A stretch of 64,000 nt of DNA from Gammaproteobacteria bacterium (GTDB lineage: Bacteria; Pseudomonadota; Gammaproteobacteria; SURF-13): positions 1-64,000 of the forward strand of contig JACPZD010000028.1 in assembly GCA_016195665.1 (NCBI GenBank), written 5' to 3'. The position numbers were made by a program, and so were the translations under genes. This document shows positions 42,745 to 51,416 of this stretch, piece by piece. How positions within the stretch are numbered: the first letter of the stretch is position 1; each line of letters begins with the position of its first letter. Under the pieces are notes generated by a model. The model searched no databases. It saw only the letters and a program-made list of their open reading frames with translations, and was not told the DNA's origin.

Positions 42745-43944
42745 TTAAGCCCAGCCGCCCCTATCATCGTCGCTCCTTCTGAAACCGCCAACCCGTCCAT
42801 GATCTCCGCCCTGCAGCAGCCGGTCATAGACATTCATATAATTCTGCGCCATGGCCTCGATACTAAAAAGGCGCGCGGCCCACTCGCGCGCGGCAAGACC
42901 CTGCCTTCTGCGTTCTTCAGGATTCCCCAAATAGTAGCTCAACGCCTCCGCCATCGCGTGAGGATCACCCGGCGGGACCAGTTGTCCGGTACGCCCTGCC
43001 TCGACCAGCTCGGGGTTCCCCCCCACTCGCGTGGCCACCACGGGCAGGCCGCTCGCCATGGCCTCGAGGATGGTGTTGGAGATGCCTTCTCCGAGCGAAG
43101 GCGATACAAACACATCCAAGGCCCGCATGATCTCCGGCACGTCCGCCCGCTCACCAGGCAGCCACGCCAGGTCTGCGGCGTTTGCGGCCTGCAATTGCCC
43201 TAGACAAGACGCGCGGCTGGGGCCGTCACCCGCGATGACCAGGCGCAGCCGCCCTCTTGCCGCCGGCTCCCTCTCCAAAATCTGAAGAAATGCGCGCACC
43301 AGCGTCGGGTAATCCTTCACCTCGACCATCCGGCCCACGCTGCCGATCACGATTTCCCCGTCGCGCAGAAATCCGGGCGGGCCGATGGGGCTGCGTTCAC
43401 CCTCGCGCGGATGAAAGCGCGCGCTGTCCACCCCATTGTAGATCTGGGCAATACGCTCCGGCGGCACACCCACGGTCTGCACCAGCCAGCCCTGGAGGTC
43501 CCGGCTCAGGGCGATGTAGCGGTGCACCAGCGGGCGCGCCAGCTTGCGCAGCAGGTTGTACTTGCGGCTGCGGCCATGCAGATCGAATACGTCCCGCCCG
43601 TGTTCGCCGTGAATTCTGGCGCTCACACCCGCCAGGCCCGCCACGAACTGACCTTCCAGGGCGGACAGGTTGCGCGTGTGCACGATGTCCGGCCGCAATT
43701 GCCGCAACAACCGCCACAGCCGCCAGTAAAGCCCCAGGTCGTGCCCCGGCTGCTTGTCCAGGGCGTAAAACCGCACATCTTCGCGTTCAATGCGCTTGCG
43801 AAAATCGGTATACCCATCCAGACACACGACCGCGTGCCGGTAGCGGTCTGCGGGCATGCGGTTGATCAGGTTCACCAAGCCATTTTCCAGACCGCCCACG
43901 TCGAAGTGGTGGATCACATGCGTGATAAGCGGCGCTTGTCTCAT
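42745..43944 (-). CDS. Exosortase A-associated GT4 glycosyltransferase (TIGR03088-like)
   Basis: Begins at the ATG of 'MRQAPLITHVIHHFDVGG' with a GAGG ribosome site; a TTG 11 codons earlier is less likely. The protein of 399 residues has 'DIVHTRNLSALEGQFVAGL', 'RIHGEHGRDVFDLHG', 'EIVIGSVGRMVEVKDYPTLV' and 'ALDVFVSPSLGEGISNTILEAMASG', the profile of the sugar transferase that follows xrtA in typical loci. It is 48 bases downstream of xrtA and in the same direction. The C-terminal tail is rich in Gly, Arg and Asp. Confidence 0.92.
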   Translation of the reverse strand: MRQAPLITHVIHHFDVGGLENGLVNLINRMPADRYRHAVVCLDGYTDFRKRIEREDVRFYALDKQPGHDLGLYWRLWRLLRQLRPDIVHTRNLSALEGQFVAGLAGVSARIHGEHGRDVFDLHGRSRKYNLLRKLARPLVHRYIALSRDLQGWLVQTVGVPPERIAQIYNGVDSARFHPREGERSPIGPPGFLRDGEIVIGSVGRMVEVKDYPTLVRAFLQILEREPAARGRLRLVIAGDGPSRASCLGQLQAANAADLAWLPGERADVPEIMRALDVFVSPSLGEGISNTILEAMASGLPVVATRVGGNPELVEAGRTGQLVPPGDPHAMAEALSYYLGNPEERRRQGLAAREWAARLFSIEAMAQNYMNVYDRLLQGGDHGRVGGFRRSDDDRGGWA

Positions 43945-43992
43945 ACCTCGTCCATGCCTGCCGGTGAGTAACGCCAACCCCGGGCGCCGGGC

Positions 43993-45567
43993 CTACTGAT
44001 GCGATACATCCTTGAGGCTCGCTTCCATGCCCGGCAGCATATCGTTGAGAAAGGCTTGCAACACGGACGCCGCCTCTTCCGGTTGTTCATCATAGGGCGC
44101 GGCGATAATAATCGCGGCGCCCTCGCCCCGTCCGCCGAACAGCCTGGTCTTGGCGAGCAGCAGTTTGGCCAGATAAGGGTTAACGGTATCCTGCTCCTGA
44201 ATCCGGTTCCAGTTCCACACCAGCAGGCGCTGCGCAGGGGAGCGCAACTTGGTCTGCACCACGCGCTCCTGCCGACCGGCCAGCACAATAGTTCGATAGC
44301 CTTCGCCAACCTTGCTCCACACCGGGTGTTTCTGGTGCACCATGACGTTGGTCGAGGTCACCAGCTCCGCGCCCTGCCGCTGGGTCCGATAATAGCCCAG
44401 ATAGACGCTCACGGTCTGATCGCCTTTACGGTAAGTCTGCATGATGGAGGCATCCGGGTGGGCGTACTCCGGCCGCCAGCCCGAAAGCGGGGTGCTCTGT
44501 GCCTGCCAGCCTCCCGCCGGGGCGGGAACAGGCATGTCCAATCCTGCGGTAGAGATTGGCTTGTCCTCCAGATGGGCTGCGTAACCCGGCCACAGCGCGG
44601 AAATCGCCATGGCGAAGACCGCCGCAATCACCATGCCCCGCAACGGGACAGGCTTGTCAAATTCCCGCGGGGGAACAGATCTTTCGAGGGTGCCGATCTC
44701 CTTGTCGTCTTCGCGCCAGAACGAGCCCATCCAGAACAACAGCAGTATGACCAGACCGAAAAACACCCAGCCGTAAAGGTAATGATCCACACCCAGCGCC
44801 AGTTTCATGTCGCTCAGGTGGGCGATCATTACGATCATGTAGGCGCGCAGTCCGTTGGCGAATATCGGCACGACGATCGACAGGAGCACAAACAGTAAAC
44901 GCTTCCACAAGGTACGGTAGGTGAGGTAGGCATAGAGACAACCCAGCGTCAACGAGGCGATAAGATAACGCAGGCCGCTACAGCCCTCGACCACCGACCA
45001 CTGTCCGCTGGGTATGGTGAAAAACAAACCTTCGCGATATACCGGTATACCGGTCAGTTGCAATGCGGCAACTGTAAAGTCGGCGGTGAACGCCATCAAG
45101 GGAGGGAGAAATATTTCCCCGAACGGAACCGCGAACAGTAAAAACAGTAACGGGAAGGCAAGCTCCCAGACTATCTTGCCGCCGAGGAGGGTCCAGACCA
45201 GCAGCGGGATCATCAACACCAGGCTGTATTGCTGCACCACCTTCACGTCGGCCAACCCGGCCAGCAGCCAAACAAATCCGGTCACCCCTAACAACAACAA
45301 CGGCCAGTAGCTCGGCTCCGGCCTGAGCGCCAACACCGATCGCCGACGAGTCCAGATGAGATAGGCGCTGATGGGGAAAATCAAGAAACCGTGCGCGAAA
45401 GTCTCCGAACGCATCCAGATGGCCACGGCGGAGAACACGGTCTCCTTATACCACACGAACAGCCAGAGCATTACGAAGGTCGTCACGACCGCCGCAAGCA
45501 GCCAAGCCCTGCGCTGTGCGGCCGGGTCCAGCGGCGCCGATGTAACCAGCCCTGATTCAATCTTCAT
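43993..45567 (-). CDS. xrtA: Exosortase A fused to an EpsI domain
   Basis: The start at 45567 ('MKIESGLVTS') has a GGA ribosome motif; an ATG at 45591 would add eight residues and has none. Numbering from the longer form, the 8-TM exosortase core includes 'VEGCSGLRYLIASL' with the catalytic Cys204, 'ANGLRAYMIV' with Arg249 and 'DHYLYGWVFFGL' with His270. About residue 300 onward is the EpsI-like periplasmic domain ('PLSGWRPEYAHPDASIMQTY', 'YLGYYRTQRQGAELVTSTN'). XrtA recognises the PEP-CTERM signal of exported proteins, cleaves it and hands them to the surface polysaccharide system. The fusion with EpsI is normal in this family. A 276-bp duplication abuts the start and contains its first codons. 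Confidence 0.96.
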   Translation of the reverse strand: MKIESGLVTSAPLDPAAQRRAWLLAAVVTTFVMLWLFVWYKETVFSAVAIWMRSETFAHGFLIFPISAYLIWTRRRSVLALRPEPSYWPLLLLGVTGFVWLLAGLADVKVVQQYSLVLMIPLLVWTLLGGKIVWELAFPLLFLLFAVPFGEIFLPPLMAFTADFTVAALQLTGIPVYREGLFFTIPSGQWSVVEGCSGLRYLIASLTLGCLYAYLTYRTLWKRLLFVLLSIVVPIFANGLRAYMIVMIAHLSDMKLALGVDHYLYGWVFFGLVILLLFWMGSFWREDDKEIGTLERSVPPREFDKPVPLRGMVIAAVFAMAISALWPGYAAHLEDKPISTAGLDMPVPAPAGGWQAQSTPLSGWRPEYAHPDASIMQTYRKGDQTVSVYLGYYRTQRQGAELVTSTNVMVHQKHPVWSKVGEGYRTIVLAGRQERVVQTKLRSPAQRLLVWNWNRIQEQDTVNPYLAKLLLAKTRLFGGRGEGAAIIIAAPYDEQPEEAASVLQAFLNDMLPGMEASLKDVSHQ

Positions 45568-45608
45568 GGTGTTATTCCAATTTTCATTCAAAACAACAAA
45601 AAAAACGA

Positions 45609-45717
45609 TTCACCGCAGAGGACGCGGAGAAAAAACAAACCCTTTCGATGTTATCCCTCTACATCCTTGATGGTTTGTGTATGTTCCTTTGTGCTTCTCT
45701 GCGTCCTCTGCGGTGAA
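45609..45717. repeat. Intergenic palindrome with CCGCAGAGGACG arms, copy A
   Basis: The left arm (45609-45631, core CACCGCAGAGGACGCGGAG) and the right arm (45695-45717, core CTCTGCGTCCTCTGCGGTG) are near-perfect reverse complements. A second nested pair ACAAACC / GGTTTGT lies inside. This is a dispersed-repeat type of structure; a related one is at 63464. Confidence 0.82.
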
Positions 45718-45884
45718 AAAAAGCTTGACCCTGGAATCAGGCCTTAACCAAGCTTTCAATCTCGCCGATATTGGTATCCCAAGAATAACCGGCGAGCACT
45801 CGCTCACGCCCGGCCCGGCCCATGGCGGTTCCGCTGTCTTCATGGTGTTATTCCAATTTTCATTCAAAACAACAAAAAAAACGA

Positions 45885-45993
45885 TTCACCGCAGAGGACG
45901 CGGAGAAAAAACAAACCTTTTCGATGTTATCCCTCTACATCCTTGATGGTTTGTGTATGTTCCTTTGTGCTTCTCTGCGTCCTCTGCGGTGAA
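45885..45993. repeat. Intergenic palindrome, copy B
   Basis: The same palindrome as at 45609, carried in the second unit of the tandem duplication 276 bases later. It lies 19 bases after the glycosyltransferase stop and could also act as a transcription-attenuating hairpin between that gene and xrtA. Confidence 0.82.
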
Positions 45994-46011
45994 AAAAGCT
46001 TGAACCTGGAA

Positions 46012-47205
46012 TCAGGCTTTAACCAAGTTTTCAATCTCGCCGATATTGGTATCCCAAGAATAACCGGCGAGCACTCGCTCACGCCCGGCCCGGCCCATGG
46101 CGGTTCCGCTGTCGTCTTCAAGCAATGTGGCGATTTTGGATATAAACTCACCCTCTCCCGCCGCGACCAGCAATTCCTCGCCCACACTCGCGGAAATACC
46201 CTCGGCTGCCTCGACCGAGGCGATCACCGGCTTGGCCATCGCCATCGCCTCCAGCACCTTGTTTTGTATGCCCCGAGCGATACGCAGCGGCGCGACGGCG
46301 ATCTCTGCATGGGCAAGATAAGGGCGGATATCGGCTACCGCGCCGGTGACAACGACGCCAGGCAGTTCCGCCAACTTCTTCACGGCAGGGACCGGCCGCG
46401 CACCCACAATGTAAAACCGGCTGTCCGGCCGCCTCGCACGCACCACCGGAAATACCTTGCGCGCAAACCATACTGCGGCATCCACGTTGGGCCAATAGTC
46501 CATCGCGCCGGTAAAGACTAACACACGTTCAGCGGCGCCATAAGGATTTGCATAGTCTCTCCGCGGCGAGAAATACTCCGCGTCCACCCCGTTGTGAATG
46601 GCATAGGTCTTGGCTGCGCTCTCCGGCGCAAGTTGTCTGAACAATTCAGCTTCGGCGTCCGACACAAATACCGAGGCGTCGAAGGCTTGCGCCACCTCGC
46701 GCTCATAACGCAACAACTGCTCGGCCTCGCGCTTGTATATCAAACTGAGCGGCCAGGGTTTAGTCAGCGCGTACTGCTTCCACTTGTCCGAGTCCACGTC
46801 AACAAAATCTACAATACGGCGGGCTTCCCCGGCGCGCATCGCATACTGCGCCATGACCGAGGAAAACACCACGATATTTCTGACAGGCAACCGGCTCAAT
46901 AGGTCACTCACCCAGCGCTGTAGTCGCTCGTCCCGATAATAAAAAAGACTCAACGGCGCGCGCCGGATCAGCCCCGTGAGGCTGCTGATTCTCGCGGTGA
47001 CGGGATTGAGGCCGGCGAAATGAGATTCGCCGCAAAGTTTGCGCACCGTCTCGACGTGCCGCCAGTCATCGGCATCGTCCACAAAGGTGGCGAGATGGAC
47101 ACGGTAGCGGGCGGACAAATATTTCAGGAAATGGTAAGACCGCACCTTGTCCCCTTTGTTGGGAGGATAAGGGATGCGATGGGTAAGGTAGAGCACGTCC
47201 TGCAT
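46012..47205 (-). CDS. Exosortase A-associated sugar transferase (TIGR03087-like)
   Basis: A 397-residue GT-B protein: 'MQDVLYLTHRIPYPPNKGDK' is the typical opening of the sugar transferase in XrtA loci. Further: 'IVDFVDVDSDKWKQYA', 'YAIHNGVDAEYFSP', 'VLVFTGAMDYWPNVDAAVWF' and 'PLRIARGIQNKVLEAMAMAKPVIAS'. The gene order WecB - deacetylase - FemAB - this gene - xrtA matches the standard locus. Its last 33 or so codons are also present as a detached copy in the duplication downstream. Confidence 0.93.
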   Translation of the reverse strand: MQDVLYLTHRIPYPPNKGDKVRSYHFLKYLSARYRVHLATFVDDADDWRHVETVRKLCGESHFAGLNPVTARISSLTGLIRRAPLSLFYYRDERLQRWVSDLLSRLPVRNIVVFSSVMAQYAMRAGEARRIVDFVDVDSDKWKQYALTKPWPLSLIYKREAEQLLRYEREVAQAFDASVFVSDAEAELFRQLAPESAAKTYAIHNGVDAEYFSPRRDYANPYGAAERVLVFTGAMDYWPNVDAAVWFARKVFPVVRARRPDSRFYIVGARPVPAVKKLAELPGVVVTGAVADIRPYLAHAEIAVAPLRIARGIQNKVLEAMAMAKPVIASVEAAEGISASVGEELLVAAGEGEFISKIATLLEDDSGTAMGRAGRERVLAGYSWDTNIGEIENLVKA

Positions 47206-47209
47206 CGCC

Positions 47210-48289
47210 CTAACCCAGATTTTTTACAACGTAGGGGCCGATCAGATTGGCCAGCGGCAACGGTAATCGCTGCCATAATTTGATGAATAATTGATATTTC
47301 GGGTTGAGGGGGTTGTGATCCGGCACTGCCTTGGCGCGGTAGAGTTTGTACTCATAATGCAGCGGCTGCGGCTCGAAACCCCAGTTTATCTTGAAATCGT
47401 ATGAGCCCGTACCGCGTTTGCTGCGGCCGTAATCGAATGTTTTGCAGCCCCGCGCAGCGGCGCGGCGCATGACCTCCCAATACATGAAATCGTTGCCGGC
47501 GACGTCGCGCGCCTGGTCGGTGCCGCCGCCGTAGTACGGCAGCGCCTCGTCGCGAAAATAAAAGTTGAGCACGCTGCTGATCACGCGTCCGTCCAGGGTC
47601 ACCGTCAAGATCTCACAGCCGGTTCCGAATACTTCCTTAAGGATAGCGAAATAATTTTTGGCGAATACCGGCGTACCGAGCCGGTGCACGCTCTGTGAAT
47701 AGGCGCTAAAAAAGCGGTCTACATCCTCATCAATCCCGCTCGCGAGGCCAGCCTTTATTCCCTTGCGCACCATCGCACGCTGCTTGCGCGGAATGGCGAG
47801 CATGTTCTTTTCCTCATCGGAATCTATCGGCTTTCTGAAGGTGACATACAAATCCTTGCATACCCAATCAGGGTGTTGCGGCGCGAGATTGCGGTATTCC
47901 AGATGGTCTACCTTCAAGCGCGCGGCCAGCGCCTGTCCCGCCTGGTCGAGCGACTGCCGGGCGGCCTGCGTCTCGGCCACAATCCCGCCATAGACGCAGA
48001 ACGGCAGACTCACCAGGCTGTGACCGAACAACCGGCTCTTCACCTCGGCCAGCGGCAGTATGCCTACAATACGGCCGCCCGACTCGGCGTAGAGAAAATG
48101 AGTGCGATGCCCAAAGGCGCGTTCAATAACCGTCTTCCAACCGGCGCGATGAAAGAACGTGGCGCCGGGGGCAGCCTCGACAAACGCCTCCCAGCGGGCG
48201 ACACCGGCGGGTTGCAGGTCCTTGATTACCACTTGCGTAGCGGGCGAATGACGCGCGACCCCGCGCTCATCCTGGGCCAAGGCAGTCAT
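47210..48289 (-). CDS. FemAB-like aminoacyl/GNAT protein of the XrtA system
   Basis: Starts at the ATG at 48289, with GGAGG six bases upstream; a TTG further out lacks a site. The 359-residue protein has the double-GNAT layout of FemAB-type proteins (TIGR03019-like): 'VIKDLQPAGVARWEAFVEAAPGATFFHRAGWKTVIE', then 'IPRKQRAMVRKGIKAGL', 'RDEALPYYGGGTDQARDVAGNDFMYWEVMRRA', and the end 'FDYGRSKRGTGSYDFKINWGFEPQPL', all in pieces. It likely transfers an amino acid or acyl group to the glycan, by analogy. It lies four bases upstream of the GT gene. Confidence 0.92.
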   Translation of the reverse strand: MTALAQDERGVARHSPATQVVIKDLQPAGVARWEAFVEAAPGATFFHRAGWKTVIERAFGHRTHFLYAESGGRIVGILPLAEVKSRLFGHSLVSLPFCVYGGIVAETQAARQSLDQAGQALAARLKVDHLEYRNLAPQHPDWVCKDLYVTFRKPIDSDEEKNMLAIPRKQRAMVRKGIKAGLASGIDEDVDRFFSAYSQSVHRLGTPVFAKNYFAILKEVFGTGCEILTVTLDGRVISSVLNFYFRDEALPYYGGGTDQARDVAGNDFMYWEVMRRAAARGCKTFDYGRSKRGTGSYDFKINWGFEPQPLHYEYKLYRAKAVPDHNPLNPKYQLFIKLWQRLPLPLANLIGPYVVKNLG

Positions 48290-48325
48290 GACCGCCTCCC
48301 GAACGGGCAATATCTTGCATAGGCC

Positions 48326-49183
48326 TCATGGCGCCAGAAATATCCTGTCCATCCTGTCCCACAGGAAGTCCTTGAGCAGCGATCTCAGCCGCGGCTCCAT
48401 GCGCCTTAGATTCAAATAGTGACGAAAGCGGGTCTTGTGACTGATGCCCGGCAGGCGCGGCTGGTCGGGATCTATCTCCCAGGGGTGAAAATAGAAGATG
48501 CAGGCCTGGCCGTCGGACCGATTGACCTGCCGCATGCACCAGCGCGAAAGATAATAAGGCAGCAAACGGAAGTACCCGCCTCCGCCGATAGGCAGCTTGC
48601 GGTTGAACAGCCTGATCGTCGTGACCGGCACCTCCAGCAACCCTTGACCTTCGCTGGGATGAAATGCGAAACGCGGCGCATTCGGCATACCGTAGTGATC
48701 ATGCCGGATAGGATAAATGCTGGAGCTGTAGCGGTATCCCGCCTCCTGCAGGCATTGCAACGCCCACAGATTGTTTTCGCCTATAGAAAAACTGGGCGCG
48801 CGATAGCCTTTGACCTCTACGCCACCGATATCCTCCAAGAGATGCTTGGTGCGGGTAATATCCTCCAGGAACTCACCGCGGTTCTGTTCCGTCGCACGGT
48901 AATGGTCGTAACCATGACTGGCCAGTTCATGGCCCTGGGCGATTATCCTGCGTATCAAATCGGGATAGCGTTGCGCCAGCCAGCCGAGCGTGAAGAACGT
49001 GGCGTGCACCCCGTGGTCGTCCAGCATGGCGAGTATCGCGTCCACATTGCGCTCCACCCGGCAGGGCTGGTTGTGCCATGTTGCGCGGGAAATATACGGG
49101 GCGAAGGCCGAAACCTGGAAGTAATCCTCGACGTCTATCGTCATCGCGTTTCGTACCGGCGTCGGGGTTACGGTGTTCGTCAT
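48326..49183 (-). CDS. Polysaccharide deacetylase of the XrtA system (TIGR03006-like)
   Basis: A 285-residue CE4-type protein: 'AMTIDVEDYFQVSAF' (metal-binding D), 'GVHATFFTLGWLAQRYPDLIRRI', 'GHELASHGYDHY' (histidines), 'FSIGENNLWALQCLQEAGYRYSSSIYPIRHDHYG' in pieces and 'YFHPWEID'. These match the deacetylase of exosortase A loci. It probably deacetylates an N-acetyl sugar of the exopolysaccharide. It lies between wecB and the FemAB-like gene, all on the minus strand. Confidence 0.93.
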   Translation of the reverse strand: MTNTVTPTPVRNAMTIDVEDYFQVSAFAPYISRATWHNQPCRVERNVDAILAMLDDHGVHATFFTLGWLAQRYPDLIRRIIAQGHELASHGYDHYRATEQNRGEFLEDITRTKHLLEDIGGVEVKGYRAPSFSIGENNLWALQCLQEAGYRYSSSIYPIRHDHYGMPNAPRFAFHPSEGQGLLEVPVTTIRLFNRKLPIGGGGYFRLLPYYLSRWCMRQVNRSDGQACIFYFHPWEIDPDQPRLPGISHKTRFRHYLNLRRMEPRLRSLLKDFLWDRMDRIFLAP

Positions 49184-49206
49184 GAGCGGTTACCATCTCG
49201 GGAAGA

Positions 49207-50385
49207 TCAATTTGAATTAGCCACGCTCAGCTTGCCGGCATCATTACTCAGCCACTCGTGCATCACCTCGGCGATACGCAGCGACGCCCGGCCGTCCCAC
49301 AACTCCGGAATTCTGCCCGCCTTGCCGCCCTGCCGCACGATATCGTCGAATACCGCCAGGATGCGTTTTGGGTCCTGCCCCACAACGGTGTTGGTGCCCT
49401 CATCCACTGTTATCGGCCGCTCCGTATTATTTCTTAAGGTGATGCAGGGCACGCCCAAGGCAGTGGTCTCTTCCTGGATCCCCCCGGAATCGGTGAGCAC
49501 CAAGCGGGCGTCTTTCATCAGTCCCAGCATTTCCAGATAGCCGATGGGCGGCAGACAGGCCACGGAGGGGACATCCAGAATGGGTGTTAACGAGAATTGC
49601 TCTATCATGGTCCGGGTACGCGGATGCATGGGGAAGATCACAGGCGCCTGCAGGCTGATCTCGCGGACGGCCAACAGCAGATTTTTCAAGATCGAGGCAT
49701 CGTCCACATTGGAGGGGCGATGCAGCGTCAGCACCGCATACTCCGCGCGGCCGTTCAGAAAATCTCCCTTTCCGGCAAGCTGTAGAATTTGCAAGGGCGG
49801 AACGGCTTGTTTCAGATTGTGGTGCAACGTATCTATCATCACATTGCCGACGAAGTGGATGCGTGACGCTTCAACGCCCTCGCGCAACAGATTGTCGCGC
49901 GCGCCTCGTTCGGTGATGAACAAGAGATCGGAGATCTGATCGGTCAGCACCCGATTGATCTCCTCGGGCATGGCGCGATCGTAGCTGCGCAGACCCGCCT
50001 CGACGTGCACCACCGGCACGCCCTTTTTAGCCGCAACCAGCGCGCAGGCCAGGGTGGAATTTACGTCGCCGACTACCAAGACCGCTGCGGGCCTCTCCTG
50101 ATCCAGCACCGGCTCAAAGCGGCGCATAATCTCAGCGGTCTGCACCGCATGGCTGGCCGATCCCACCTCTAGATTCGTATCGGGCCGCGGGATATCCAGC
50201 GCCTCGAAATACTGATGGTTCATCGCAGCATCATAGTGCTGGCCGGTGTGCACCAGATGCAGATCGAAGGACTGGCTTTTTTTCATTGCGGCCATAACGG
50301 GCGCAATTTTCATAAAGTTGGGGCGTGCGCCCACCACACATAAAATCTTGGAGACAGGACCGCCGCGAGAAATCGAATGACCCAT
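49207..50385 (-). CDS. wecB: UDP-N-acetylglucosamine 2-epimerase
   Basis: The 392-residue product starts at the ATG at 50385, overlapping the ATPase stop by one base (TGATG), with GAGGG before it. It has the WecB features 'ILCVVGARPNFMKIAPVMAA', 'LVHTGQHYDAAMNHQYFEAL', 'VVGDVNSTLACALVAAKKGV', 'HVEAGLRSYDRAMPEEINR', 'LTDSGGIQEETTALGVPCITLRNNTERP' in pieces. It makes UDP-ManNAc from UDP-GlcNAc, a precursor for ManNAc-derived sugars such as ManNAcA. Its presence in the XrtA operon fits synthesis of an amino-sugar-containing polymer. Confidence 0.95.
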   Translation of the reverse strand: MGHSISRGGPVSKILCVVGARPNFMKIAPVMAAMKKSQSFDLHLVHTGQHYDAAMNHQYFEALDIPRPDTNLEVGSASHAVQTAEIMRRFEPVLDQERPAAVLVVGDVNSTLACALVAAKKGVPVVHVEAGLRSYDRAMPEEINRVLTDQISDLLFITERGARDNLLREGVEASRIHFVGNVMIDTLHHNLKQAVPPLQILQLAGKGDFLNGRAEYAVLTLHRPSNVDDASILKNLLLAVREISLQAPVIFPMHPRTRTMIEQFSLTPILDVPSVACLPPIGYLEMLGLMKDARLVLTDSGGIQEETTALGVPCITLRNNTERPITVDEGTNTVVGQDPKRILAVFDDIVRQGGKAGRIPELWDGRASLRIAEVMHEWLSNDAGKLSVANSN

Positions 50386-51401
50386 CACTGGCCCTCTTTG
50401 CGGAGCCGCTCCACACTGGGTAGAGCCAGAATTTCCCGCAACAGCTTCAGCACCTTGATGACGGATTTCTCCATTTGGGAAATCCTGTCTTCGAGTCTGG
50501 CCAAATTCGACTGTATCTCCAGCTCCTTTTCCTCACGAAGAACGCTTGCCTCGATATCCGAATCATAGCTTCGAGGTTCGCCAGTGCCGCCTACTTCGCC
50601 AACGAGATCCACGATGACTTCTTTAACCGCTGCCTGGTCAAGGGCGTGCATATCCTCCAGATAACCCAGCAGCATCAGCCGGTCGCACAGGGTATTAATC
50701 TTGCGGGGGATGCCGCCGGTATAGTTATAAATCGCACTGAACGCATCCGCACTGAAGGAGGGATCACCCTTCCATCCCGCAGTCTGTAACCGATGTTCGA
50801 TATAGGCCCTGGTTTCCGGCTCATCCATCGGCCCAAGGTGGTAAGAGGCGATGACCCGCTGCCGCAGTTGCTGCATGTCTTCGCCCTGCAGGGTATTGCG
50901 AAACTCCGGCTGACCGAGCAGAAAACTTTGCAGCAGAGATTTTTCGCCGCATTGAAAGTTGGACAGCATGCGCAATTCTTCCACGGCGCGGGGGGTCAGG
51001 TTTTGCGCCTCGTCAACCACCAGCAACGCCCGCTTCCCCTGATTGTGCAGCGACAGCAAAAACGCCTCCAGCTTTTTCAGCAGGATCGCCTTGCTGGCAT
51101 CTTCGTGCGGAAGGCCGAATGCGGCCACCACCATGCGCAGCGTGTCATCCGCATCGAGTTGAGTGCTGACCAGATTGGCCGCCACCACATGTTCCGTATC
51201 CAGTTTGCGAAACAGATTGCGCACCAGGGTGGTTTTCCCGGCGCCGATCTCACCGGTGATGACGATGAATCCCTCGCCCTGATGCAAACCGTATTCCAGG
51301 TACGACATCACGCGCATGTGTCCGCGGCTGCCGTAGAAGAATCGAGGGTCGGGATTTAGCTGGAAGGGTTTGGCATGGAGGTTATAGAATGCCTCATACA
51401 T
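50385..51401 (-). CDS. XrtA system AAA+ ATPase (TIGR03015-like)
   Basis: A 338-residue ATPase of the ExeA-like kind: 'MYEAFYNLHAKPFQLNPDPRF' at the start, Walker A 'GEIGAGKTTLV' (50-60), Walker B 'ALLVVDEAQNLTPRAVEELR', 'QLRQRVIASYHLGPM' and 'FTGGIPRKINTLCDRLML' (here YTGGIPRKIN). A C-terminal coiled coil follows ('LEIQSNLARLEDRISQMEKSVIKVLKLLREILAL'). It is one of the invariant proteins of the XrtA locus and may energise assembly or export. Its stop overlaps the wecB start. Confidence 0.94.
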   Translation of the reverse strand: MYEAFYNLHAKPFQLNPDPRFFYGSRGHMRVMSYLEYGLHQGEGFIVITGEIGAGKTTLVRNLFRKLDTEHVVAANLVSTQLDADDTLRMVVAAFGLPHEDASKAILLKKLEAFLLSLHNQGKRALLVVDEAQNLTPRAVEELRMLSNFQCGEKSLLQSFLLGQPEFRNTLQGEDMQQLRQRVIASYHLGPMDEPETRAYIEHRLQTAGWKGDPSFSADAFSAIYNYTGGIPRKINTLCDRLMLLGYLEDMHALDQAAVKEVIVDLVGEVGGTGEPRSYDSDIEASVLREEKELEIQSNLARLEDRISQMEKSVIKVLKLLREILALPSVERLRKEGQ

Positions 51402-51416
51402 AAAAGCGTGTCTGCC

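Larger units (their letters stand above)
45561..46111. repeat. 276-bp tandem duplication covering the xrtA start and the end of the GT gene
   Basis: Unit A (45561-45836) and unit B (45837-46111) are nearly identical; B differs by a few substitutions and lacks one A in a run of seven. Each contains the last 33 or so codons of the glycosyltransferase gene (…GEIENLVKA-stop in B, GEIESLVKA-stop in A), the intergenic palindrome, and the first codons of xrtA. Only unit B is joined to the full glycosyltransferase gene and only unit A to full xrtA, so no function need be lost. The small chimeric frame across the units (45610-45867) is not a gene. Confidence 0.93.

Noticed and set aside
45610-45867. 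Small minus-strand frame starting like xrtA
   Set aside because: It is an out-of-frame chimera made by the 276-bp duplication, not a gene.
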